A DNA stretch of 5,468 nucleotides from Chitinophaga pinensis. GTDB taxonomy: Bacteria > Bacteroidota > Bacteroidia > M30B66. Shown here one piece after another: positions 1 to 5,468 of this stretch. The DNA lies in NCBI GenBank assembly GCA_943333015.1, contig CALQRR010000141.1, forward strand, positions 1 to 5,468. Reading direction: 5' to 3'. Below the pieces are notes generated by a model. It ran no database searches, was not told the origin of the DNA, and was given only the letters and a program-made list of their open reading frames with translations. The position numbers and the translations under genes are program-made. The stretch's first letter is position 1; each line of letters opens with the position of its first letter.

Positions 1-510
1 ACTGCGGGCCAAGGAATCAATGGGCTCACATGTAAATTTGATTCCTCCGGCACATTGATTTGGTATGCCGAATTTAATGGAACACTGAACAACGAGGATG
101 AATTTTTCGCCCTCACGTTAGATCGTTGGAATGATCTGATCGTAACAGGCCGAACAAAAAACGACAGCACGGTGATGGACATGAGTACTGTTAAATACAG
201 AAACAGCACCTCCGGAATTCCACTGATAAAGAGCGGCGATACAGGCCTCCACATCAGCACCTACCCCAATCCATCCACCGGTTCCCCCTTCGTGACGTAT
301 TACATTCCCGAACCCGGAAACGTTGTTCTCCGCATTATCGATCTTTCAGGACGCGAAGTGCATCGCAGCGATCAAGGCTTTAATCTTCCCGGAAATCATA
401 CAACTACTTTGCAACTTTCCGAATTAAAAACGGGTGTTTATAGCCTGCAATTAGAATCCGGTTCGAAACAAGCTTTAACACGCATCATTCTTAAAAAGCA
501 AACGGAATAA
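1..510 (+). CDS. C-terminal part of a T9SS-secreted beta-propeller-type protein (5' end outside window)
   Basis: The frame is open from base 1 to the TAA at 508-510, giving 169 residues with no start visible. The TTG at 55 lies inside the frame and should not be taken as the start. The first ~70 residues read like the last units of an SBBP-type beta-propeller: a 'GTLIW' strand, then 'DRWNDLIVTG', then a 'TVKY' strand. After a short linker comes a type A T9SS sorting domain (about 262-510): 'YPNPSTG', a 'LRIIDLSGREV' strand, 'LKTGVYSLQL', and a basic tail ending 'TRIILKKQTE'. Proteins with this tail are carried across the outer membrane by the type IX system and often anchored on the cell surface. 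The substrate or partner cannot be told from this fragment. It is the same broad class as the next gene, although the repeat motif differs. The sorting-domain call is firm; the propeller assignment rests on about one and a half repeats. Confidence 0.85.
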   Translation, partial: TAGQGINGLTCKFDSSGTLIWYAEFNGTLNNEDEFFALTLDRWNDLIVTGRTKNDSTVMDMSTVKYRNSTSGIPLIKSGDTGLHISTYPNPSTGSPFVTYYIPEPGNVVLRIIDLSGREVHRSDQGFNLPGNHTTTLQLSELKTGVYSLQLESGSKQALTRIILKKQTE

Positions 511-684
511 AATCAGCAATAATAACAAGCATTTACGAAAGGGATATATAGGTCAACATGGCGGACATGACGAATCGTCGTCTCTGCTTAATTGCTTCAA
601 CAGAAAGATATTCATGTTGATTTTAGCGAATTGACTGAAGACAAATAAACTCCTTCCTATAAAACATTCAAACGTTAAATTACT
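511..684. other. Intergenic region between the two T9SS-cargo genes
   Basis: This 174-base gap contains no credible ORF. It has an 8-bp inverted repeat (listed separately) whose loop holds a smaller hairpin, GACGA-ATCG-TCGTC (569-582). Neither is followed by a T-tract, so neither is a convincing terminator. Close to the next gene there is a TTGACT (631-636) and, 21 bases later, a TATAAA (658-663), 21 bases before the ATG at 685. This could be a promoter, but it lacks the TAnnTTTG -7 element typical of Bacteroidota, so I rate that idea weak. Whether the gene at 685 has its own promoter or is read through from upstream is open. Confidence 0.4.
553..620. repeat. 8-bp inverted repeat with a 52-base loop
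   Basis: TCAACATG at 553-560 is exactly complementary to CATGTTGA at 613-620. The pairing can extend by a G-T pair on each side. The loop contains a nested 5-bp hairpin (569-573 with 578-582, tetraloop ATCG). In RNA this could form a two-part stem in the leader of the gene at 685 or the trailer of the preceding gene. An 8-bp match at this distance can arise by chance, so function is not claimed. Confidence 0.3.
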
Positions 685-2412
685 ATGCAATTTCATCGGA
701 TTCTTTTCTGCATTATCGCATTGATTTTAATAAACGAATTATCCGCACAACCTCTAATGTCAGGAGCAATGACATTAGGTGGGACTGCGAATGACAAAGG
801 CCTTGGGATCATTTCCAATAACGACGGTTTTGTATATTCGATGGGAACCTACTTAGATACAGTCCATTTCCAATCCGGAACGATGGGGATAGATGTTCCT
901 GGGAATCCTCAGTTTAATAACACGTTTATTCAAAAGATTTCCGATGACGGATTGTTAACGTGGGTGACTGGTTTCAGCGGAGAAGGAACCAGCGGAGTTA
1001 CAGGGCAGGATATTGAACTTGCACCCAATGGCAATATAGTAATGCTTGCTTTCTACTTTGGAACCGTTGATGTAGATCCGGGACTTGGAGAGTATTTCTT
1101 GACGGAAATATCTCCTTTCCGAAATTACTGCATCATTGTCCTTAATCCTTCCGGAGAACTTGTTTGGGCTAAGAACATCATAAATGTCGGCACGTATGAT
1201 GAAGTAAAAAATATTGAAGTGAACCCACAAGGTGAACTATTCGTTGCTGGTCATTTTTATGAAACTGTTGACTTTGATCCGGGTATGGAAACACTTAATG
1301 TTACATCTGCAGGATTGGCCGATGCCTTTGTCCAGAAATTAGATGCTACTGGAAATTTCATTTGGGTAAAAACATGGGGATCATCGGAATACGATAAAGT
1401 AACGGCATTATGCTTGGATAGTGAGGATAACATTTGCCTAAGTGGCTGGTTTAATGGGACGGTCGATTTCGATCCGGGAAGTGGTGTTTCAGAATTAACG
1501 GCTGAGGCTATATTCTCTTTTAATGAATTTCTTCTTCAATTAACCGACAATGGCACGTTTAAATGGGTCGCTCAGGTATCGAAAAATGATAATGTATTTA
1601 TCCGTGATATAACAGCGGATCAATCCAACAACATAACACTCATCGGTGACTTTTATAGTACGGTGGATTTTGATCCGGAATCGGGGCTCGAAGAGCTCAC
1701 AGCTTTGGGCGCATCAGATGTTTGTATTGTGCGTTACAGTCCATATGGTCATTTCATATGGGCACGGGCGGTTGGTGGAAGTAACTATGATTTCCCCGCA
1801 GGAATAGCAACTAACAGCAATGGAGAACTGTTTTGCTGTGGCTCGTTTAGTGGAACAGCCGATTTCGATCCGGGTGAAGCAGTGCTAGAGCTGAGTTCCA
1901 GCGATGGAAAGGATGACATTTTTATCTTCAAATTAACAGCTGCAGGAACGCTTATTTGGGCTGAAAAAACAGGTGGCCCTGGGAATAATTTCGATCGATG
2001 TTGGGATATATGCACCAATACTACAGGTGGGATTTTCTTTACCGGACAGTTCAGAGATATTGGAATTTTCGACCCAGGTGCAGTTCAAACAGAATATCAA
2101 AGCAACGGCTATGAAGATGGTTATGTTGCGAAATGGCTTGATGATCCAACGTATATAGCGGATATGGATACAGGAAAGCATATAACTATTTCTCCTAATC
2201 CAACGACCGACATTGTCAGCCTTTTCCCTGAAAAACCGTTTCACCAAGCGACTATTCAACTAATAAACACCTCGGGAATGATTGTTTTAGATCTGCAAAA
2301 CCAGAGCGGTTCTATGCTCAAAATCGATATAAGCGCATTTCCAGCAGGGTGCTATTTCATGCGTATCACCGAAAACCAACATCAAACAACGCGAAGAATT
2401 ATTGTGAATTGA
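685..2412 (+). CDS. Secreted seven-repeat (VDFDPG) beta-propeller-like protein with T9SS sorting domain
   Basis: Complete gene, 575 residues. The ATG at 685 is chosen because a good signal peptide follows at once: a basic start, a hydrophobic core (residues ~6-17) and a likely cleavage after 'LSA' (residue 21). No Shine-Dalgarno is visible, which is normal in Bacteroidota. Residues ~25-485 are a tandem repeat of ~66 residues. Its signature VDFDPG occurs at 128 (VDVDPG), 195, 260, 327 (VDFDPE), 392 (ADFDPG) and 460 (GIFDPG), with a degenerate copy, VHFQSG, at 60. A conserved tryptophan in a 'G-x-hydrophobic-x-W' strand recurs at 93, 161, 227, 294, 359 and 425, and most units carry an acidic 'YD/FD' turn after it. 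Seven units suit a seven-bladed propeller like SBBP-repeat proteins. Residues ~500-575 are a type A T9SS sorting domain ('ISPNP', 'IQLINTSGMIV', 'FPAGCYFMRI', tail 'RRIIVN'). Expected location is the cell surface or outside the cell. Ligand unknown; the acidic DFDPG loops could bind calcium, which is inference. Confidence 0.9.
   Translation: MQFHRILFCIIALILINELSAQPLMSGAMTLGGTANDKGLGIISNNDGFVYSMGTYLDTVHFQSGTMGIDVPGNPQFNNTFIQKISDDGLLTWVTGFSGEGTSGVTGQDIELAPNGNIVMLAFYFGTVDVDPGLGEYFLTEISPFRNYCIIVLNPSGELVWAKNIINVGTYDEVKNIEVNPQGELFVAGHFYETVDFDPGMETLNVTSAGLADAFVQKLDATGNFIWVKTWGSSEYDKVTALCLDSEDNICLSGWFNGTVDFDPGSGVSELTAEAIFSFNEFLLQLTDNGTFKWVAQVSKNDNVFIRDITADQSNNITLIGDFYSTVDFDPESGLEELTALGASDVCIVRYSPYGHFIWARAVGGSNYDFPAGIATNSNGELFCCGSFSGTADFDPGEAVLELSSSDGKDDIFIFKLTAAGTLIWAEKTGGPGNNFDRCWDICTNTTGGIFFTGQFRDIGIFDPGAVQTEYQSNGYEDGYVAKWLDDPTYIADMDTGKHITISPNPTTDIVSLFPEKPFHQATIQLINTSGMIVLDLQNQSGSMLKIDISAFPAGCYFMRITENQHQTTRRIIVN
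862..2079 (+). repeat. Seven tandem coding repeats of ~198 bases (VDFDPG units)
   Basis: The motif codons begin at 862 (degenerate, VHFQSG), 1066, 1267, 1462, 1663, 1858 and 2062. The intervals are 204, 201, 195, 201, 195 and 204 bases, all multiples of three. The DNA of the core motif is itself similar between copies (GATTTCGATCCGGG or close to it), while the rest of each unit has diverged. This points to old internal duplication retained by selection rather than recent expansion. Confidence 0.8.
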
Positions 2413-2443
2413 TCATGTTTTTCAGAATCCAAATATCTAATCA

Positions 2444-2464
2444 CAGCAGATGCTTGATTTTTTT
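2444..2464 (+). terminator. Weak candidate terminator for the + strand T9SS-cargo gene
   Basis: A four-pair stem with one bulge (2444-2447 pairing with 2452-2456, loop AGAT) is followed by A and then seven T residues at 2458-2464. It lies about 30 bases after the stop codon of the gene ending at 2412. The stem is short, so efficiency would be poor and the call is tentative. Confidence 0.22.
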
Positions 2465-2486
2465 CATTGTTCGTTCTTCGAGCAAT

Positions 2487-2502
2487 TGGTTTAATCAAAC
2501 CA
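2487..2502. terminator. Small hairpin between convergent genes, possible bidirectional terminator
   Basis: TGGTTTAATCAAACCA forms a perfect 6-bp stem with a 4-base loop. Outer arms AATTG (2484-2488) and CAATT (2506-2510) can pair around it, leaving a 5-base bulge on one side. It sits 22 bases beyond the stop of the - strand DUF481 gene. No T-run follows in either direction, so it may only protect 3' ends or be incidental. Confidence 0.3.
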
Positions 2503-2523
2503 CAACAATTACTCTAGCTTCAT

Positions 2524-3273
2524 CTATTTACCCAATTCCACAGCAACTCCCATGGAAGTTGCGAACGTGCTCTTGACAACGCCTAAAGGAGGCGCAGTAT
2601 CATAAAAATGATTCAGTTCAAGTTTCATCTTCCAGCGTTGGTTGATGGCAAAGGCAAATGTATGCTGCCCCGACAAGCGAAAATCACTAAAATAAAAAAG
2701 GCGTGGTTGGTAATAAACCGTTCCAGAATAGCTTAGTGTTTTCCCCTTCATATTCAGTGAAATATAGGAACTGGACCGATGCGTATGACGCAACTCCGTC
2801 GCTCCTTTGACGCGTTCCAGTTCTGACATGTATAACACACCCAGATATATCCTGCCAATTTCCTCTTGCAGAAGGATAAATCGAGGACCTGTGCCATTGA
2901 GTAATCGTAAATCTAAATCGAGTAGTTGATTTTGTTGGACCTGAGAAAAAACTTCCCATCGAATATACCGATGTATTTTTCTATTAAAACGAAGATGGCC
3001 CAAGGCGGCATTGTTGAAACGTTCTGAACCACCGGCAGAAAACCCAAAATCACCCAAAAGCAGCCACGTATTCTTTAACTGCTTTAATTGCGCTGTTGCT
3101 TTAAAACTAGCTGTTACAAAGCTTTTATCATATTTCACAGACTGAAAAGAGGCATCCACATGCCCTGCCCAGCCCAAGGTATCGGTGCGCATACGCGCTT
3201 GCTCAATATTGACAATTTGCGCCAACAGAAGTTGAGAGAAAAACAGAAAACTAATTGCAAAATAAATCCTCAT
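2524..3273 (-). CDS. DUF481-family putative outer-membrane beta-barrel protein
   Basis: Complete gene, 249 residues. The ATG (3271-3273) starts a clear signal peptide: 'MRIY', a hydrophobic stretch to residue 17, and likely cleavage in 'LLLA-Q' after residue 18. The mature part is a series of short amphipathic beta-strands with alternating polar and hydrophobic residues. The order fits the DUF481 family (E. coli YdiY relatives): 'GWAGHVDASFQSVKYDKSF' near 34-52, 'WEVFSQVQQNQLLDLDLRLL' near 106-125, 'NGTGPRF' at 126-132, and 'FYDTAPPLGVV' near 223-233. DUF481 members are predicted outer-membrane barrels of unknown function. The last strand ends 'VAVELGK' rather than in the aromatic residue usual at barrel ends, so barrel insertion is likely but unproven. 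The start lies two bases after the stop of the KAP NTPase gene and has no Shine-Dalgarno, so translation is probably coupled to it. How a secreted protein would work with a cytoplasmic NTPase is unclear; shared transcription may be all that links them. Confidence 0.8.
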   Translation of the reverse strand: MRIYFAISFLFFSQLLLAQIVNIEQARMRTDTLGWAGHVDASFQSVKYDKSFVTASFKATAQLKQLKNTWLLLGDFGFSAGGSERFNNAALGHLRFNRKIHRYIRWEVFSQVQQNQLLDLDLRLLNGTGPRFILLQEEIGRIYLGVLYMSELERVKGATELRHTHRSSSYISLNMKGKTLSYSGTVYYQPRLFYFSDFRLSGQHTFAFAINQRWKMKLELNHFYDTAPPLGVVKSTFATSMGVAVELGK

Positions 3274-3275
3274 TC

Positions 3276-5075
3276 TTAACGGTATTGTTTCGCAATTAAA
3301 TCAACGAGTTGTTCCACAAAGGCGATGCTTTTATCCTTTCCGAGTTGTTTAAAAACTTCTTCCGTGACACGCATGCCAGATGGATGATCCAATACACCGC
3401 TTTGATCTTGAATAGAATAACCTGCAAGCAGCTGCTCAATTTCGGTTCTAACAGGAAACCAAATGGCCAAACGATTACCGGGTTGTTTCTTAAAAGGATT
3501 ATCAAAATACACCTTGGTAACGCCTTTAATTTTAGCGGAAGTTGTGGTTGCCGCATAATTGATGGATCCATCGAGTTCTGTTAAAATAGCATCAAGTTTT
3601 TTCCAGAATGCATACCAAATAGCTATTCCATCAGCGTTTAAACCTTGTTCATTAAAATGCGCATGCTTGGCATCGAGTCCAGAGAATAGCCATTTATTCC
3701 CCACTTTGGAAATAGCCTGTCGTGCATCCTGATTATCGTCAACCGATGTTATAGAAGCAAACTGCATGGCCTGATCTAAATTCTCCACCAATTCATCCTG
3801 CTTTTTAAATACTTTACGCAACAAATTCAACAGCTCCAAAATGCTGAACGCCCGACTTTTCAAATAGGCATCCGACTGACAAGCCCCCCAAACGACTTTC
3901 TCCCAATCTTCATCCGTCATTTCATTATCGCCCAACTTTTTCAGTTGTTCATTAATGAAATCCCAGTCAAGTCCCACGCGCAAGGCATATTGATGATTCC
4001 AGGAGAGAAAATCGCTGTTCTGGGCAATGAGACGAAATATTTTGGGATAGGATATCTGTATTCCTAAAAGACTGAAGAGCATGAATTCACCTAATGCTCC
4101 GCTGTCCTTTCCATCATTTTGCTCTTCACTTTTACGGATATTATTGAGCAAGCTGAATGAATTTAAATAGCGTTTCAAACTTCGCGGATTGAAACCTACT
4201 GTATTGCGGACAACGCTTGTAAAATGATCCCGGTTTTGATCTTGAATTTCCACGCCAAGCTGCTGCATCTTGTTGGTGAGGAAATAATCAATATCATATG
4301 TTCCAATTGGCATACTGAATGGAACCTGAATAATTTTATCGAAAAATGATCGGAATTCACGCTCGTTTTCTTCCGTCTTTTTCCCAAATTTCCCTTCAAG
4401 ACCTTTCACCACTACTTCGTAATCGATGGCCAGAATAAAAATGCTGTGAGGAATATCAAAAATGTTTTTGAGTGCTTCCAAAATCTCTACAGCATCCGAA
4501 GGATTTATCCGATCCAGATCATCTACAAAAAAAACAACGCGTTTATATGGGTTTGACGGATCCTGAACGAGTTTGGCAATCAGTTCTGCTATGTCACTTT
4601 TAATCTCTGCAATATCAACGCTGCCAATATTTTGATTTCCCGAATCGGATATGGCACTTTTAATGTCAACGCCGGTTTGATTGGAAATAATTTGATTCGA
4701 AACCGCCCCAAAAAATCGGCTAATTTTCTTCATCTTATTTTCTGTTTCATCTTTCAATGTCCAATTCTTTCCACAACTCTCCTTGAGTTTCGTGACCAAT
4801 CCATTGAGCACTGCAGGAGTGGTTTCACTTGCACCTCGGAACATCGAATATTCCCAGGTATTGACCCACGATGTTGCAACATGTTGGATATCCAACTCTT
4901 CCCGCAACATATTCATAAGCGAGGTCTTACCAGTCCCCCACTCCCCTTGCAAGCCAATAGTAATAGGCGTATCGCTGTGCTGAATAAAATTCACTAGAGC
5001 TTGAGTATACCGACTGACTTTTAATAAATCCTCGGAGCTGCTGGTAATTGGCTTATCTGTGATGGAAATGCTCAT
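3276..5075 (-). CDS. KAP-family P-loop NTPase (soluble, no membrane segments)
   Basis: Complete gene, 599 residues. Walker A is GEWGTGKTS (residues 44-52, catalytic K50). Walker B is 'VVFFVDDLDRI' (180-190), with the D-D-x-D-R pattern typical of KAP NTPases. Then come a sensor-1-like strand 'FILAID' (213-218), the KAP-typical 'FFDKIIQVPFSMP' (244-256), and 'NPRSLKRYLN' (296-305) with basic residues in the sensor-2 position. KAP proteins (named from Kidins220/ARMS and the F-plasmid phage-exclusion protein PifA) are STAND/AAA-related ATPases. Many carry membrane helices inserted between Walker A and B; here that stretch (53-179) is polar and has none, so the protein should be cytoplasmic. Residues ~310-450 are mostly helical. 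Residues ~475-599 form a separate C-terminal module that I do not recognise. The ATG at 5073-5075 is preferred because it forms an ATGA overlap with the upstream gene and lies ~43 residues before Walker A. Likely role: ATP-driven conformational switch, perhaps in DNA maintenance or phage defence; the role is inference. Confidence 0.9.
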   Translation of the reverse strand: MSISITDKPITSSSEDLLKVSRYTQALVNFIQHSDTPITIGLQGEWGTGKTSLMNMLREELDIQHVATSWVNTWEYSMFRGASETTPAVLNGLVTKLKESCGKNWTLKDETENKMKKISRFFGAVSNQIISNQTGVDIKSAISDSGNQNIGSVDIAEIKSDIAELIAKLVQDPSNPYKRVVFFVDDLDRINPSDAVEILEALKNIFDIPHSIFILAIDYEVVVKGLEGKFGKKTEENEREFRSFFDKIIQVPFSMPIGTYDIDYFLTNKMQQLGVEIQDQNRDHFTSVVRNTVGFNPRSLKRYLNSFSLLNNIRKSEEQNDGKDSGALGEFMLFSLLGIQISYPKIFRLIAQNSDFLSWNHQYALRVGLDWDFINEQLKKLGDNEMTDEDWEKVVWGACQSDAYLKSRAFSILELLNLLRKVFKKQDELVENLDQAMQFASITSVDDNQDARQAISKVGNKWLFSGLDAKHAHFNEQGLNADGIAIWYAFWKKLDAILTELDGSINYAATTTSAKIKGVTKVYFDNPFKKQPGNRLAIWFPVRTEIEQLLAGYSIQDQSGVLDHPSGMRVTEEVFKQLGKDKSIAFVEQLVDLIAKQYR

Positions 5076-5468
5076 AGGAACTGATTTAGTTTGATTTCGT
5101 GAAGCAAAATTTTAGCGAGCCGTTGATTGGCATAGACGCCATCAATGCCGGCATACCGTGGATGCTGAAGCAGTAATTTTTTAGTCCCGTTAGCAGCATT
5201 GGAAATGTGAGGTGAAGCAATCCAAGGAATGTGTTCATTCCATTGATACATCTGTAGTTCAGCATCCCATTGCCGAAGTGTTTGTGTTTGTTGAATCAGT
5301 TTTGCCATGGCTTGACGAGCGGCACTGCCCAACGTAATGATCAACCGGGGCTGCACGTGCTCGATTTCTGCTTTAAGAATCGCGGCATGTACGTTCTCAC
5401 CGAGCGGATTTGCCAGTTGGGTATATTCCTGAATCGAATTGCTGGTAATGAAGGTCGCTCCGGTTTGA
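5072..5468 (-). CDS. Probable uracil-DNA glycosylase superfamily protein, C-terminal part (5' end outside window)
   Basis: The frame is open from the right edge to the TGA at 5074-5072, giving 131 residues; a GTG at 5356 is internal and not the start. Recognisable features of the UDG fold are 'NPLGENVHAAILKAEIE', followed by 'VQPRLIITLGSAARQAM'. This is the common 'helix, P-x-x-I-I-x-L-G-x-x-A' strand/helix of the superfamily. Further on is 'PHISNAANG' (fragment residues 86-94), which falls where the second active-site motif (often HPS-x) is found. The first catalytic motif, near the N-terminus, lies outside the window, so base-excision activity cannot be judged. The family would remove or recognise altered bases such as uracil in DNA. 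Its stop codon overlaps the KAP NTPase start (ATGA, 3 shared bases), which indicates an operon with translational coupling. The assignment rests on motif reading alone and could be wrong. Confidence 0.55.
   Translation of the reverse strand, partial: QTGATFITSNSIQEYTQLANPLGENVHAAILKAEIEHVQPRLIITLGSAARQAMAKLIQQTQTLRQWDAELQMYQWNEHIPWIASPHISNAANGTKKLLLQHPRYAGIDGVYANQRLAKILLHEIKLNQFL

Larger units (their letters stand above)
2413..2523. other. Convergent intergenic region between the T9SS-cargo gene and the DUF481 gene
   Basis: This 111-base gap separates two genes that converge, so it should hold termination signals for both. Two candidates are visible. One is a short imperfect stem (CAGC 2444-2447 with GCTTG 2452-2456, one bulged T) running into seven T residues (2458-2464), which could terminate + strand transcription. 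The other is the hairpin at 2487-2502, listed separately. Neither is a strong intrinsic terminator. No ORF here looks real. Confidence 0.4.

Noticed and set aside
631..663. TTGACT and TATAAA as a promoter for the gene at 685
   Set aside because: The 21-base spacing is too long for a standard sigma-70 promoter, and the Bacteroidota -7 element TAnnTTTG is absent. It is mentioned only in the intergenic entry.
955..1230. 91-codon ORF on the - strand inside the VDFDPG-repeat gene
   Set aside because: It lies wholly within the 575-residue + strand gene, whose repeat pattern and signal peptide show it is real. The translated product has no recognisable domain or sensible start context.
1933..2259. 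108-codon - strand ORF with a hydrophobic stretch
   Set aside because: It is antisense to the last repeats and sorting domain of the T9SS-cargo gene. Its hydrophobic stretch is a by-product of the opposite strand's codons.
2349..2576. + strand ORF bridging the convergent gap
   Set aside because: It starts inside the sorting domain in another frame and runs into the 3' end of the DUF481 gene. Its composition is not protein-like.
4632..4997. 121-codon + strand ORF opposite the KAP NTPase Walker A region
   Set aside because: It is the complement of the well-conserved P-loop region; the KAP frame carries intact Walker A, Walker B and 'NPRSLKR' motifs.
5072..5356. A 94-residue protein starting at the GTG at 5356
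   Set aside because: The same frame stays open to the window edge, and the 37 residues before the GTG continue the UDG-like fold ('NPLGENVHAAILKAEIE'), so the gene is simply cut by the window.

Overview
The window looks like a chromosomal piece of a Bacteroidota genome (Flavobacteria/Chitinophagia-like), probably environmental. The evidence is two consecutive genes ending in type A type IX secretion (T9SS) sorting domains, a secretion system essentially confined to this phylum. Supporting signs are moderate-to-low GC by eye and start codons without convincing Shine-Dalgarno sequences. I see no rRNA, tRNA, CRISPR array or insertion sequence.

Left part, + strand (1-2412): the C-terminal end of one secreted protein (1-510; beta-propeller-type repeat remnant plus T9SS sorting domain) is followed, after a 174-base gap, by a complete 575-residue secreted protein (685-2412). 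The latter has a signal peptide, seven copies of a ~66-residue repeat built around a VDFDPG motif, and a C-terminal T9SS sorting domain. Both are expected to be exported through the Sec system and then across the outer membrane by T9SS.

Right part, - strand (5468 down to 2524): three genes in one direction with essentially no space between them. In transcription order they are the C-terminal end of a probable uracil-DNA-glycosylase-superfamily protein (cut by the window edge), a 599-residue KAP-family P-loop NTPase without membrane segments, and a 249-residue DUF481-type outer-membrane beta-barrel candidate. The first pair overlaps by 3 bases and the second pair is separated by 2 bases, so co-transcription and translational coupling are likely. 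A DNA-base-recognising fold next to a KAP NTPase is the most interesting thing here. KAP proteins include the phage-exclusion protein PifA and are patchily distributed, so a defence or DNA-maintenance role is possible, but nothing in the window proves it.

The two blocks converge on a 111-base gap (2413-2523) with a small hairpin and a T-tract. That gap and 511-684 are the only sizeable non-coding stretches.
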